Source: Roseovarius lutimaris (GTDB lineage: Bacteria > Pseudomonadota > Alphaproteobacteria > Rhodobacterales > Rhodobacteraceae). From it: 64,000 bases of DNA. The notes below the pieces were generated by a model. It was not told the origin of the DNA and did no database searches. It saw only the letters and a list, made by a program, of their open reading frames with translations. Position 1 is the stretch's first letter, and every line of letters starts with the position of its first letter. Location: contig NZ_FOVP01000010.1 of the NCBI RefSeq assembly GCF_900115165.1, positions 62,001 to 126,000 on the forward strand, in the 5' to 3' direction. This document shows, piece after piece, positions 35,664 to 46,464 of the stretch. The position numbers were made by a program, and so were the translations under genes.

Positions 35664-36242
35664 ATGGTTGCGCCCGAGGATGTACTTGGCTTCTGGTTGG
35701 ATGAAGTGGGGCAGGCACGGTGGTACGAGGCCTCCGATGCCTTGGATCAGACGGTTCGTGATCGCTTTGAGCCTGCATGGCATAAGGCACAGGAGGGGGC
35801 TTATGGTCTCTGGCTGACCTATCCCACGGGCACTCTGGCCTATATCATCCTGACCGATCAGTTTCCCCGTAACATGTTTCGCGGCGATGCGCGGGCCTTT
35901 GCCTCTGATCAACCGGCGCTTGCAGCGTCCAAGGTAGCAATCAGGCGCGGTTGGGATCTGCGGGTCGATGAACCGGCGCGACAGTTCTTTTATTTGCCGC
36001 TGATGCATTCGGAAAATCTCTGTGATCAGGAACGCTGTGTGCGCCTGATGTGCGAGCGGATGCCGGTGTACGGTCCGGAAAATCTCTTGCATGCGCGTGC
36101 GCATCGTGAAGTGATCCGCCAGTTCGGCCGCTTTCCCTATCGCAATGCGGCGCTGTCGCGTGCCTCGACGGAGGTGGAACGCGACTATGTGGCTGATGGT
36201 GGCTATGGTGCCACGCTGCGCCGGTTCAAGGAAGCCGCCTGA
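35664..36242 (+). CDS. DUF924 family protein
   Basis: 192 residues. The start VLGFWLDEVGQARWYEASDALDQ, the middle YIILTDQFPRNMFRGDARAF and the helical C-terminus (PLMHSENLCDQERC) are the hallmarks of DUF924, a TPR-like all-helical family of unknown role. AGGAG lies eight bases before the ATG. It appears to be transcribed alone, about 100 bases after the MFS gene. Confidence 0.88.
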   Translation: MVAPEDVLGFWLDEVGQARWYEASDALDQTVRDRFEPAWHKAQEGAYGLWLTYPTGTLAYIILTDQFPRNMFRGDARAFASDQPALAASKVAIRRGWDLRVDEPARQFFYLPLMHSENLCDQERCVRLMCERMPVYGPENLLHARAHREVIRQFGRFPYRNAALSRASTEVERDYVADGGYGATLRRFKEAA

Positions 36243-36378
36243 GCCGCGAACGGGTCTTTCCCCACAGATGCAGGCGTTTCATCGCTACCGGGTGTTTGCG
36301 CAACCGGAGGGCCATGCTGCGTTGTGGTTCGTCCTGAAATAGTTTAATACCAAACTAAATTTGAAAACGGAGGACGGC

Positions 36379-37773
<1,395 letters not shown>

Positions 37774-37777
37774 CCAT

Positions 37778-37840
37778 GGATTGGGGGCGCTGCCCCCGTC
37801 GCCCAAGGGCGACTCCCCCGGGATATTTAGGGCCAGAAGA
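37778..37840 (+). repeat. Intergenic repeat with alternative hairpins after lpd
   Basis: GGGGGC-GCT-GCCCCC (37783-37797) and GTCGCCC-AA-GGGCGAC (37798-37813) form two hairpins. The first GGGGG can instead pair with CCCCC at 37815-37819 around the second. The block is followed by GGATATTTAGGGCCAGAAGA, related to the repeat at 16182. This looks like a dispersed Rhodobacteraceae intergenic element that may also serve as a terminator. Confidence 0.6.
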
Positions 37841-37921
37841 AACAGCGGGGCGCGGGCGTGTGACGCTTGCGCCTTTTTTGCAGCCCCGGCACAATGGGGC
37901 GGAGCAACAAGAGGGCGGACC

Positions 37922-38479
37922 GTGGCAAGTATCAATCGGATCGTGATGCAGAAATCCTCGCGCCGATGGATGGCGGCGCTTGATCCCGCGACGATGGATG
38001 CGGCCGAGGTCTCGGGCAAATTCGGGCGGCGGTTCGAGTTCAAGAGTTATGAGCGGTTTCGCTATCCGAAATATGACATTTGCGAGGGGCCTTATCGCGA
38101 CGCCGAGGGCAGAACGCTTAGCTTTGATCTGGTTCTGGCAAATCAGGTTTGGGAGCATCTTGATCGCCCCTATGCCGCGACGCGCCATGTTCTGGAGATG
38201 TTGCGCCCCGGCGGGTATTTCTGGGTCGCGGTGCCGTTCTTCATTCCCTATCACGGTGATCCGGTGGATTGTTCGCGCTGGACGGCGCGCGGCTTGAAGA
38301 ACCTGTTGATCGAGGCGGGTTTCAACGAAAGCAAGATCAACGCGCGCCAATGGGGCAACCGCCATGCGGCGCGGCGTAATCTTGAGGGCGAATGGCCGCC
38401 GGTCTATGATCCTGAAACCGATGACCTTACGGATGAGCCGGATTTTCCGATCTGTTCCTGGGCGCTTGCACAGAAATAA
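37922..38479 (+). CDS. Class I SAM-dependent methyltransferase-like protein
   Basis: About 185 residues from a GTG at 37922, which has GAGGGCGG just upstream. The readable part is the second half of a Methyltransf_11 domain: SFDLVLANQVWEHLDRPYAA, then LRPGGYFWVAVPFF. A clear SAM motif I (GxGxG) is missing. The fold may be degenerate, or the start may have been lost upstream. It is followed by the uvrA promoter region. The substrate is unknown. Confidence 0.72.
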   Translation: MASINRIVMQKSSRRWMAALDPATMDAAEVSGKFGRRFEFKSYERFRYPKYDICEGPYRDAEGRTLSFDLVLANQVWEHLDRPYAATRHVLEMLRPGGYFWVAVPFFIPYHGDPVDCSRWTARGLKNLLIEAGFNESKINARQWGNRHAARRNLEGEWPPVYDPETDDLTDEPDFPICSWALAQK

Positions 38480-38495
38480 ACCGCCGATCCACCGT

Positions 38496-38510
38496 GTTCA
38501 TGGAACGTTC
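38496..38510 (+). promoter_or_regulatory. SOS box (LexA site) of uvrA
   Basis: GTTC (38496-38499), seven bases, then GTTC (38507-38510) is an exact GTTC-N7-GTTC, the LexA operator form known from Alphaproteobacteria. It lies 67 bases before the uvrA ATG, where it would cover the promoter. Confidence 0.8.
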
Positions 38511-38577
38511 GCAAATTGGCCTTGGAACTATGGCCCGTCTCACCTATTTGTAGGCCACGTGAACCCCGGGGGGCAGA

Positions 38578-41436
38578 ATGGCCGATCTCAAATATATCGA
38601 GGTGCGCGGCGCGCGCGAGCATAACCTCAAGAATATCGACGTGGATATCCCGCGCGACCAACTGGTTGTGATTACCGGGCTTTCCGGCTCGGGCAAGTCG
38701 AGCCTGGCGTTTGATACGATCTATGCCGAAGGGCAGCGGCGCTATGTCGAATCGCTTTCGGCCTATGCGCGCCAGTTCCTCGATATGATGGAAAAGCCGG
38801 ATGTGGATCACATCAGCGGGTTGAGCCCGGCGATTTCCATCGAGCAGAAGACAACCTCGAAGAACCCCCGGTCAACGGTCGGCACGGTGACCGAGATTTA
38901 CGATTATATGCGGCTGTTGTTCGCGCGTGTGGGCACGCCTTATTCGCCCGCCACCGGCCTTCCGATCGAGGCCCAGCAGGTGCAGGATATGGTTGACCGG
39001 GTGATGGCGATGGAGGAGGGCACACGGGCCTTTCTTCTGGCGCCGATCGTGCGGGATCGCAAAGGCGAGTATCGCAAGGAATTTCTTGAGCTGCGCAAGC
39101 AGGGCTTTCAGCGGGTCAAGGTCGATGGTGAGTTTTACGAGCTTGACGAGCCGCCCACGCTTGACAAGAAATTCCGCCATGACATCGACGTGGTGGTCGA
39201 CCGCCTTGTGATCAAGCAAGGGCTTGAAACGCGGCTTGCCGATAGTTTTCGCACCGCGCTTGATCTGGCCGATGGGATCGCGATCCTTGAAACTGCGCCG
39301 AAAGAGGGCGAGCCTGAGCGGATGACGTTTTCGGAAAAATTCGCCTGTCCGGTCAGCGGCTTTACCATCCCCGAGATCGAGCCGCGGCTGTTTTCGTTCA
39401 ACGCTCCCTTTGGGGCCTGTCCGGAGTGTGACGGGCTTGGGGCCGAGCGGTTTTTTGACGAACGCCTTGTGGTGCCCGATGAGGCGCTCAGGGTCAGCGA
39501 CGGCGCGATTGCGCCCTGGCGAAAGGGCAAGTCGCCCTATTTCACCCAGACAATTCAAGCAATTGCCAAGCACTATGAGTTTGACAAGAATGCCGCCTGG
39601 AAGGATCTTCCGGCGCATGTGAAACAGGTGTTCCTGTATGGCTCGGGCGAGGAGGAAGTTCCGTTTCGCTATGACGAGGGCGGCCGGATTTATCAAGTGA
39701 GCCGTGTCTTTGAAGGCGTGATCCCCAATATGGAGCGGCGCTATCGAGAGACCGACAGCAACTGGATCCGCGAAGAATTCGAGCGTTATCAGAACAACCG
39801 CCCCTGTGGCACCTGCGGCGGGTTCCGCCTGCGGCAAGAGGCCCTGGCGGTTCGGATTGCCGACTTGCATGTCGGGCAGGTGGTGCAGATGTCGATCCGC
39901 GAGGCGTATCAGTGGTGCGAAACCGTGCCCGATCACCTTGGCAAGCAGAAGAATGAAATCGCGCGTGCGATCCTCAAGGAAATCCGCGAGCGGCTTGGGT
40001 TCCTGAATAATGTCGGTCTGGATTATCTGACGCTTAGCCGCAATTCCGGCACCTTGTCGGGCGGCGAAAGCCAACGGATCAGATTGGCGAGTCAGATCGG
40101 GTCGGGCCTTACCGGGGTGCTTTATGTGCTGGACGAGCCAAGCATCGGCTTGCATCAGCGCGACAACGGGCGGCTATTGACCACGCTGCGCAATCTGCGC
40201 GATCAGGGCAATACGGTGATCGTGGTCGAACATGATGAAGAGGCCATTCGCACCGCCGATTACGTCTTTGATATCGGCCCCGGTGCCGGCGTTCATGGTG
40301 GTCAGGTGGTCAGCCATGGCACCCCCGAAGAGGTGACGGCCGATGCCGGATCAATCACCGGGCAATACCTGTCGGGTGTGCGCGAAATTCCGGTGTCCGC
40401 CAAGCGGCGCAAGGGCAATGGCAAAAAGCTCAAGGTGGTCAAGGCGACGGGCAATAACCTCAAGGAGGTGACGGCCGAGTTTCCGCTTGGCAAATTTGTC
40501 TGCGTGACCGGTGTGTCGGGCGGCGGCAAATCGACCCTGACGATCGAGACGCTGTTCAAGACCGCAAGCATGCGGCTGAACGGGGCGCGTCAGACACCGG
40601 CACCTTGCGAGACGATCAAGGGGCTTGAGCACCTGGATAAGGTGATCGACATTGATCAGCGTCCCATCGGGCGCACGCCGCGATCCAATCCGGCGACCTA
40701 TACCGGGGCGTTCACGCCGATCCGCGACTGGTTTGCCGGGCTGCCCGAGGCCAAGGCGCGCGGCTATAAACCGGGGCGGTTTTCATTCAACGTCAAGGGT
40801 GGGCGCTGCGAGGCTTGTCAGGGCGACGGTCTGATCAAGATCGAGATGCATTTCCTGCCCGATGTCTATGTCACCTGCGAGACCTGTCAGGGCGCGCGAT
40901 ATAATCGCGAAACCCTCGAAATTCGCTTTAAAGGCAAAAGTATAGCGGACGTTCTTGATATGACGGTTGAAGATGCGCAGAGCTTTTTCAAAGCGGTGCC
41001 CGCGATCCGTGACAAGATGGATGCGCTGGCGCGGGTCGGGCTTGGTTATATCAAGGTTGGCCAGCAGGCGACGACCCTGTCGGGCGGCGAGGCACAGCGC
41101 GTGAAGCTCTCGAAAGAGCTGGCCAAGCGATCAACGGGGCGCACGCTCTATATCCTTGATGAGCCGACGACCGGGTTGCACTTTGAAGATGTGAAAAAGC
41201 TGCTCGAAGTGCTGCATGAACTGGTCGATGGCGGCAATACGGTGATCGTGATCGAGCATAACCTCGACGTGATCAAGACCGCCGATCATATCATTGATAT
41301 CGGCCCAGAGGGCGGCGATGGCGGCGGTGAGATCGTGGCGGTGGGAACGCCCGAAAAGGTTGCGCAGGAACCGCGCAGTTATACCGGGCACTACCTCAAA
41401 GAAATGCTGGCGGCGCGCCGCGTCGCCGCCGAATAG
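38578..41436 (+). CDS. uvrA: Excinuclease ABC subunit A
   Basis: 952 residues, standard length. Two ABC ATPase modules with Walker [13 protein letters not shown] (about 34-45) and [15 protein letters not shown], and two LSGGE signatures ([30 protein letters not shown]). Zinc-binding CxxC pairs occur in [11 protein letters not shown] and in RCEACQGDG with TCETCQG. It recognises DNA damage with UvrB in nucleotide excision repair. An exact SOS box precedes it, so damage induction through LexA is expected. Confidence 0.97.
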   Translation: MADLKYIEVRGAREHNLKNIDVDIPRDQLVVITGLSGSGKSSLAFDTIYAEGQRRYVESLSAYARQFLDMMEKPDVDHISGLSPAISIEQKTTSKNPRSTVGTVTEIYDYMRLLFARVGTPYSPATGLPIEAQQVQDMVDRVMAMEEGTRAFLLAPIVRDRKGEYRKEFLELRKQGFQRVKVDGEFYELDEPPTLDKKFRHDIDVVVDRLVIKQGLETRLADSFRTALDLADGIAILETAPKEGEPERMTFSEKFACPVSGFTIPEIEPRLFSFNAPFGACPECDGLGAERFFDERLVVPDEALRVSDGAIAPWRKGKSPYFTQTIQAIAKHYEFDKNAAWKDLPAHVKQVFLYGSGEEEVPFRYDEGGRIYQVSRVFEGVIPNMERRYRETDSNWIREEFERYQNNRPCGTCGGFRLRQEALAVRIADLHVGQVVQMSIREAYQWCETVPDHLGKQKNEIARAILKEIRERLGFLNNVGLDYLTLSRNSGTLSGGESQRIRLASQIGSGLTGVLYVLDEPSIGLHQRDNGRLLTTLRNLRDQGNTVIVVEHDEEAIRTADYVFDIGPGAGVHGGQVVSHGTPEEVTADAGSITGQYLSGVREIPVSAKRRKGNGKKLKVVKATGNNLKEVTAEFPLGKFVCVTGVSGGGKSTLTIETLFKTASMRLNGARQTPAPCETIKGLEHLDKVIDIDQRPIGRTPRSNPATYTGAFTPIRDWFAGLPEAKARGYKPGRFSFNVKGGRCEACQGDGLIKIEMHFLPDVYVTCETCQGARYNRETLEIRFKGKSIADVLDMTVEDAQSFFKAVPAIRDKMDALARVGLGYIKVGQQATTLSGGEAQRVKLSKELAKRSTGRTLYILDEPTTGLHFEDVKKLLEVLHELVDGGNTVIVIEHNLDVIKTADHIIDIGPEGGDGGGEIVAVGTPEKVAQEPRSYTGHYLKEMLAARRVAAE

Positions 41437-41441
41437 GATTG

Positions 41442-42440
41442 ATGCAGGCCTTCGCAAGGATCGGCGGACGCATCGGCCAGATTGCTCTGGCGGTGCTGGC
41501 GCTAGGCTATGTGGCGCTTGGCCTGCATTTTCAACTCAAGCCGCCGCTGCTCTATGTCCTTTACGCTGCGCTCTTAACCTGGGCCGTTTGCGTGACGCTT
41601 CTGGTCTGGCGCGGGCGTTGGAGCCTTGTCTGGGGTTTCATGGCCGGGCTTGTGACGATCTGGGGACTCTGGTGGGCGACAATTGAGCCGCGACAGGATC
41701 GCGATTGGATGTCAGAGGTTTCGCGGGGCGTGACCTCGACGCCTGCGGCGAATGGGCGGATCACACTGCACAATATTCGTGACTTTCGCTGGTCAAGTCC
41801 GACCGAGGCCGAACAGGCGTGGTATGACCTCGAAGTGGACCCGCAAAGCCTAACCTCGGTTGATATGATCCTGTCGGTCTGGGATCACCCCGATATCGCC
41901 CATACGCTTGTCAGTTTCGGGTTTGAAGATGGCCAGCACGTCGTGTTTTCCGGTGAAATTCGCAAAGAGAAGGGTGAGGAATTTTCCAACATCGGCGGTT
42001 TGTTCAAAAGCTATGAAGTTGTGCTGATTGCCGCCGATGAACGCGATATCGTCAATTTGCGTACCAATGCGCGGGGGGAAACCGTCTCGCTCTATCCGGT
42101 CGCCCTGTCGGACGAACAGCGCCTGGACCTGTTTCGCGCCTTGCTCGATTACGGCAACGCCCTGGCAGAACGCCCGCGTTGGTATCACACGCTTTGGACA
42201 AATTGCACGACACTGCCTTACCGGCTTGTGCGTGGCATAACCGACGGCGCGCCGTTCGACCTGCGGATAATTCTGTCAGGTCGCTTGCCGGGATACCTCT
42301 ATGACCTTGGCGTCTTGCCCGGCGCCGAGGCGATGCCGCTGAGTGAGCTGCGTGAGCGTGCGGCGCTGCCGACCCTCGATGTCGCGGGGATGGGCAGCGC
42401 CCCTTATTCAAAAGCGCTGCGCCAAGGTTGGCAGGATTAG
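41442..42440 (+). CDS. DUF4105 domain membrane protein
   Basis: About 332 residues. Three hydrophobic segments lie within the first 90 residues. The globular part contains YDLEVDPQSLTSVDMILS and later YHTLWTNCTTLPYRLVRGI. The Asn-Cys and His residues of this second block recall DUF4105 and related cysteine-peptidase-like folds. It begins five bases after the uvrA stop, so it is probably read on the same transcript. Function unknown. Confidence 0.75.
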   Translation: MQAFARIGGRIGQIALAVLALGYVALGLHFQLKPPLLYVLYAALLTWAVCVTLLVWRGRWSLVWGFMAGLVTIWGLWWATIEPRQDRDWMSEVSRGVTSTPAANGRITLHNIRDFRWSSPTEAEQAWYDLEVDPQSLTSVDMILSVWDHPDIAHTLVSFGFEDGQHVVFSGEIRKEKGEEFSNIGGLFKSYEVVLIAADERDIVNLRTNARGETVSLYPVALSDEQRLDLFRALLDYGNALAERPRWYHTLWTNCTTLPYRLVRGITDGAPFDLRIILSGRLPGYLYDLGVLPGAEAMPLSELRERAALPTLDVAGMGSAPYSKALRQGWQD

Positions 42441-42453
42441 CCGAGCGCCGCCG

Positions 42454-42657
42454 TCATTTCTTGAGCGGGCAGGTGCGCAAACCAAAGATCGTGTAAAGTG
42501 GACAGCTTGACATAAGGCCAGTCACCAGAGGGATGATGCCGATCAGATAGAGCCAGCGATAGGCCGCGTCGGGGTTGAGGAAAAAGCCCGCCAAGAGACC
42601 GAGGCCGACAATGATACGAAGCGCGCGGTCCAGAGCCCCGACATTTTTCTTGAGCAT
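42454..42657 (-). CDS. DUF2892 family inner-membrane protein
   Basis: 67 residues. The start KKNVGALDRALRIIVGLGLL is typical of DUF2892. Two hydrophobic segments (about 14-28 and 36-48) are followed by SSCPLYTIFGLRTCPLKK. Relatives occur fused to rhodanese domains (YgaP). It is a small single gene, convergent with the DUF4105 gene. AAAGG precedes the ATG. Confidence 0.88.
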   Translation of the reverse strand: MLKKNVGALDRALRIIVGLGLLAGFFLNPDAAYRWLYLIGIIPLVTGLMSSCPLYTIFGLRTCPLKK

Positions 42658-42761
42658 GAGAACACCTTTGGCTGATCAGGCCGGAATGGCCCGGTTATAA
42701 TAGCCCAAGGATATCCTGCCCTCGCGGTACAGTCGGTGATAAGATCACAAAGCCCGCAGAT

Positions 42762-43385
42762 TTATCGAAAATTGCGGCTGTCCTTGATCTGTTCCCAGGC
42801 CCAGACCACCTGTTGCAGCTGTTCTTCCTGGCTGCGGTCGCCGCCGTTGATGTCGGGATGCAGCACCTTGATCAGAGATTTGTAGGATTTGCGCAGATCG
42901 GCCTTGGTCCAGGTATCCTCGGCCTCAAGGATCTCTACGGCGCGGCGCTCTGTCGGGGGCAATTTACGGCTTCCGCCGCGTTTCTTGCCGGGGTTCTGCG
43001 TGGCGTTGCCGCCCAGAACCTGATGCGGATCCTCGATGCCAAGCCGGGCCCAGGCCCGCGTTTCGGGGTCGGTAAAGGCGCGGGTTTCACGCTCCCATAC
43101 CTTGTCCTTGGAGGCCTGCGCGTTGATCTCCGCCTCGGTGGTGCCGTCAAAGAAATTCCACTTGAGGTTATATTCGCGCACGTGTTGCTGGCAGAACCAG
43201 AGATACTCATCAAGCACATCGGGCGCCCTGGGCGCGCGAAACTTGCCTGCCTCGGTACAGCCCTCATGCTCGCACACCCGCACCGATGTTTCAGAGGCGC
43301 CCGACATGCCACGGCGGCCACGCGGGTTTTTCTTCTTGGCCGAAGACACGGACATATCGAAACCGAAGGGATCTGACTTGGACAT
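42762..43385 (-). CDS. J-domain (DnaJ-like) protein with N-terminal Cys/His cluster
   Basis: 207 residues. The J domain is at the C-terminus, with the HPD tripeptide at 176-178 in LIKVLHPDINGGD, the reverse of the DnaJ order. The N-terminal half holds C38-x4-C43 and C65-x2-H68, which may bind zinc. It should stimulate an Hsp70 ATPase. Proteins with this layout are common but uncharacterised in Rhodobacterales. AAGG lies before the ATG. Confidence 0.85.
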   Translation of the reverse strand: MSKSDPFGFDMSVSSAKKKNPRGRRGMSGASETSVRVCEHEGCTEAGKFRAPRAPDVLDEYLWFCQQHVREYNLKWNFFDGTTEAEINAQASKDKVWERETRAFTDPETRAWARLGIEDPHQVLGGNATQNPGKKRGGSRKLPPTERRAVEILEAEDTWTKADLRKSYKSLIKVLHPDINGGDRSQEEQLQQVVWAWEQIKDSRNFR

Positions 43386-43542
43386 GGGGCTTACCTTTTC
43401 GAGTCGGAGACGAGAGTGTATGCCAAAACGTGGCGAATTGAAGGGGGCACGGCGAAAAAAACATCTCCCACTTGTGCGATGATACTGCGCAGGCAGGCGG
43501 AGGATGGCGATCCAAGTCCTTGGAATGAAATAATAATAGCCT

Positions 43543-43926
43543 CTAGGATGTCTGGGTTTTTTCGGTTTCCGGCCTCTTATCGGCGGGCTTGTGCGGCTCT
43601 GCGCTTACCGGGGGCGCAACGCGGGGGGCGACGGGCGGGGTCACGCTGCGCACAGCGTCGGCTGGCAGGGCCTCTGTCACAGCCCCGGGCGAGGCCTTGG
43701 CGCGGCGAAACACCAGGACAGAGCGATAGACAGTATGGCTTGAGGTCAGCCCCTGACGTTCTTCACTGGGCAGGATATCTGCGCGCAGATATTCCCACCC
43801 CTCGCGCCCCATGTCGTTCAACGCCTCTTCAAACCCAAGGGCAAAGCGGGCCTCGGGGGTTTTGACGCCGGGGGCCTTGCGGCCACGGGTCGGGGCGGGG
43901 GTAACCTTGTATTCGAAAACCGTCAT
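43543..43926 (-). CDS. DUF4177-like protein
   Basis: 127 residues. The N-terminal 70 residues (FEYKVTPAPTRG, then DMGREGWEYLRADILP and YRSVLVFRR) match the DUF4177 pattern of a small beta-alpha domain. The rest is a Pro/Ala/Glu-rich tail that is probably disordered. GGAAGG precedes the ATG. Role unknown. Confidence 0.72.
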   Translation of the reverse strand: MTVFEYKVTPAPTRGRKAPGVKTPEARFALGFEEALNDMGREGWEYLRADILPSEERQGLTSSHTVYRSVLVFRRAKASPGAVTEALPADAVRSVTPPVAPRVAPPVSAEPHKPADKRPETEKTQTS

Positions 43927-43994
43927 GGAACCTTCCGGGATTTGTCAGAGCGGTGCATCCTACGCGACTGACCGCGCGGCGCAAGGGGGCATGC

Positions 43995-44021
43995 AAAACC
44001 CCCGGACCATAGGGCCGGGGG
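43995..44021 (-). terminator. Intrinsic terminator of infC
   Basis: On the minus strand CCCCCGG (44021-44015) pairs with CCGGGGG (44005-43999), with a 9-base loop followed by TTTT (43998-43995). It lies 31 bases beyond the infC stop. Confidence 0.85.
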
Positions 44022-44051
44022 TCATGACGTCTTTGAGAGGGGGCCGGGTGT

Positions 44052-44597
44052 CTATTTCGGGCCGGGGCCGATGATCATGATCATCTGGCGGCCTTCCATC
44101 TTGGGCATGTTTTCAACACGCCCGACGGTTTTGATATCCTCGGCGATACGTTCCAAAAGCTGGCGGCCCAGATCCTGATGGGCCATCTCGCGGCCACGAA
44201 AGCGCAGGGTGATCTTTACCTTGTCGCCATTTTCAAGAAATTTGACCACGTTGCGCATTTTGACGTCATAGTCATGCGTATCGGTGCCGGGTCGAAACTT
44301 GACCTCTTTCACCTCGATGATCTTTTGTTTCTTGCGCGCTTCGGCCTCGCGTTTCTGTGTCTCGTATTTGTATTTTCCGAAATCCATGATCTTGCAGACC
44401 GGTGGATTGGCGTTTGGCGAGATTTCAACCAGATCAAGCCCGGCATCAGCGGCCATTTCCATTGCCCGGTCCGGGGTAACCACCCCGACATTTTCGCCGT
44501 CGGCGCCAATGAGGCGGATTTCATCACTGCGGATGCGGTCATTGATACGAGGGCCGGTGTCGCGTGTAGGGGGCGCGTTATGAGGTCTGCGGGCTAT
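44052..44597 (-). CDS. infC: Translation initiation factor IF-3, probable AUA start
   Basis: 181 residues, normal for IF-3. The N-domain has [21 protein letters not shown], and the linker and C-domain have [23 protein letters not shown] and [17 protein letters not shown]-3 proofreads initiator tRNA and start codons. No ATG, GTG or TTG lies near the family N-terminus ARRPHNAPP. An ATA codon at 44597-44595 has AAAGGA eight bases upstream and gives the right length. infC is known for non-canonical start codons that allow self-regulation, so the ATA start is the best reading. A terminator follows, so rpmI-rplT are not linked to it here. Confidence 0.88.
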   Translation of the reverse strand: MARRPHNAPPTRDTGPRINDRIRSDEIRLIGADGENVGVVTPDRAMEMAADAGLDLVEISPNANPPVCKIMDFGKYKYETQKREAEARKKQKIIEVKEVKFRPGTDTHDYDVKMRNVVKFLENGDKVKITLRFRGREMAHQDLGRQLLERIAEDIKTVGRVENMPKMEGRQMIMIIGPGPK

Positions 44598-44605
44598 GGC
44601 TTTGT

Positions 44606-44611
44606 TCCTTT
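44606..44611 (-). promoter_or_regulatory. Ribosome binding site that selects the infC AUA start
   Basis: AAAGGA on the minus strand (44611 to 44606) is spaced exactly eight bases from the ATA at 44597. No other in-frame start-like codon within 80 bases has such a site. Confidence 0.65.
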
Positions 44612-44807
44612 GATCGTTTTGGTTCTGTGGCGAATTTGAGGGTGCAACGTAAACGTGGGCGTGACGGCTTTCAAGCGCCAAAATCGGCTGATCTGAGCCG
44701 ATTAAGGGCTTATTCCCCCTTGTGCCTTTCCTTTTTCACCTTCATCTGTGAGCAAGACGTGGAGCGGCCGCGAGATTTGCCGGACCCGCATGTATGAGGG
44801 AGTGTTT

Positions 44808-45701
44808 ATGAAGAACCTGCTATGGATTGTTGTGGCTGTCGTCATTCTTGGCGGTGGTTATATGCTGTTTACCGGAAAATCGGTGAACGAAGTTGTCGAG
44901 ACCGTCAGCGAGACCGCGAATGAGGTCGAGGCGCCCGCCGCGCTTGAGGATGCAAGCGACGCGGTTGGCGACGCCGCCGAAGCCGTGGCCGAAACCGCCA
45001 CCGAGGCGGCAGATGCCGTGGCCGACACGGCGAGCGAGGCAGTGGATGCTGCGACCGATACGGCGAGTGACGCGGCTGATGCCGTGGCCGATACGGTGAG
45101 CGATGCTGTGGATGCTGGGAATGAGGCGGCTGATAGTGCGGTTGAGGCCGCAACCGGGGCTGCCGATGATACTGCTGATACTGCCGCCGAGGCTGTCGAC
45201 ACCGCCGCAGATACCGCCGATGCGGCTGCTGAAACCGCCACAGATACTGCCGGTGAGGCCGCCGATGAGGCTGCTGACACCGCTGCAGAGGTTGCCGATA
45301 GCGTAACAGAGGCCACGTCTGAGGCTGTCGAGACCACCACCGATACGGTGACCGATACCGCTCAGGATGGGGTTGAGGCCGCGCAAGAGGCCACCCAAGA
45401 CGCCACCCAAGACGCCGTTGAAGCGGCAACCGGCGAAGCCGCGTCTGACGTCGCTGTTGAAGCCGGAGAGGCCGCGCAAGAGGCCGTGGAGGCCGCGACT
45501 GGCACCGCCGCGACCGATGCCGCGCCCGACGCCCTGACCGTCGACGGATTCAGCATGGATCGGGCGCGCGAATTGATCGAGGGGGCCGATCTTGGCGCGA
45601 TGCAGGAAACGCTTTTGCTGCAAACCATCAAGAAGGCGCAGGATAACCCCGAGCTGCTTAAATCGGCGCTCGAAGCTGCCCGCAGTGCGCTTGGTTACTG
45701 A
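44808..45701 (+). CDS. Membrane-anchored Ala/Asp/Glu/Thr/Val repeat protein
   Basis: 297 residues. A membrane anchor (about 4-22, LLWIVVAVVILGGGYMLF) is followed by a low-complexity stretch from 25 to about 249. It is built of degenerate 11-residue-like units such as ADAVADTASEA and AADTAAEVADS. Residues 25-251 contain no Lys or Arg, and the repeat part has no Trp, Tyr, His or Cys. A short C-terminal domain (about 250-297, MDRARELIEGADLGAMQETL) has normal composition. The pattern suggests a long acidic amphipathic helix like LEA or apolipoprotein repeats, projecting into the periplasm. The ATG at 44808 has GAGGGAG upstream. No known function. Confidence 0.78.
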   Translation: MKNLLWIVVAVVILGGGYMLFTGKSVNEVVETVSETANEVEAPAALEDASDAVGDAAEAVAETATEAADAVADTASEAVDAATDTASDAADAVADTVSDAVDAGNEAADSAVEAATGAADDTADTAAEAVDTAADTADAAAETATDTAGEAADEAADTAAEVADSVTEATSEAVETTTDTVTDTAQDGVEAAQEATQDATQDAVEAATGEAASDVAVEAGEAAQEAVEAATGTAATDAAPDALTVDGFSMDRARELIEGADLGAMQETLLLQTIKKAQDNPELLKSALEAARSALGY

Positions 45702-45725
45702 TCCACCAGCATAAGACAAGATAAC

Positions 45726-45756
45726 CCGCGCCGGATGCACCCGGCGCGGTTTTTTT
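45726..45756 (+). terminator. Terminator between the repeat protein and the TetR gene
   Basis: CCGCGCCGG (45726-45734) pairs with CCGGCGCGG (45741-45749), followed by TTTTTTT (45750-45756). It ends the plus-strand gene, and the stem could also serve the converging TetR gene. Confidence 0.9.
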
Positions 45757-45761
45757 ATGTC

Positions 45762-46328
45762 TTAGCAACAGTCGGCCGCCTCGATCAGCACCGTTGCGGC
45801 GGCTTTGGCCTCGATCGCGGGGCTGCCATTGCCCAGCATCACAGAGGTCACGATCGCGCCTTCTTTGAGCAGCATCAACTGGCGCGCAAGCGCCGCCGGG
45901 TCGCGGGCGCGCGCCTCGGTTGCGAGGGTTTGCACATACTCAAGCAGCATCCGCTTGTGGGTCGCGCTTTGGATGTGAATCGGATCTTTGGGATCCTGGA
46001 ATTCCGACACCGCCTTGATGAACATACAGCCCTTGAACCTGGGCGAGGTGATCCATTCGTGCAGCGCGTCAAAGACCGCAAGTAGGCGGGCCCTCGGGGT
46101 GTCAGCGATCTCTTCGACACGGCGACAGAACCAGTTGCGAAACCTCTCGTCGCGTAGCCTGAGCACGGCCAGGATCATTTCGTCCTTGGTGCGGAAATGT
46201 TTGTACATCGAGGTTTTCGAAATGCCGGTTTCCGCCACAAGCTTGTCCATCCCGGTGGCGTGAAAACCGTCGCGATAGAACACCTCAAGCGCATTTCGCA
46301 CCAGCTCATCTCTTTTATTCGGTCGCAT
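45762..46328 (-). CDS. TetR-family transcriptional regulator
   Basis: 188 residues. The N-terminal helix-turn-helix is clear (ALEVFYRDGFHATGMDKLVAE then GISKTSMYKHFRTKDEM). The C-terminal ligand domain has a TetR_C-like ending and a CC at the very C-terminus. It is divergent from the DUF1348-FMN protein-hydrolase group, and a large inverted repeat in the spacer is its likely operator. It probably represses those genes and itself until an unknown ligand binds. Confidence 0.9.
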   Translation of the reverse strand: MRPNKRDELVRNALEVFYRDGFHATGMDKLVAETGISKTSMYKHFRTKDEMILAVLRLRDERFRNWFCRRVEEIADTPRARLLAVFDALHEWITSPRFKGCMFIKAVSEFQDPKDPIHIQSATHKRMLLEYVQTLATEARARDPAALARQLMLLKEGAIVTSVMLGNGSPAIEAKAAATVLIEAADCC

Positions 46329-46464
46329 GACTTACCTTAAACTGTACTGATATGTTCACATATATAGTCGAGGTGCGGGATTTTTGCCAGATAAAATCAT
46401 CCATTTTATTCAATGGTTAGTTGATTTCAGGCCTTCTATCCTAGGTTTTTTGCAAAAATAGGAT

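Noticed and set aside
44820..45740. Minus-strand Gly/Ile/Arg-rich open frame opposite the Ala-rich repeat protein
   Set aside because: Its composition is just the complement of the repeat codons. The plus frame has the ribosome binding site, membrane anchor and terminator.
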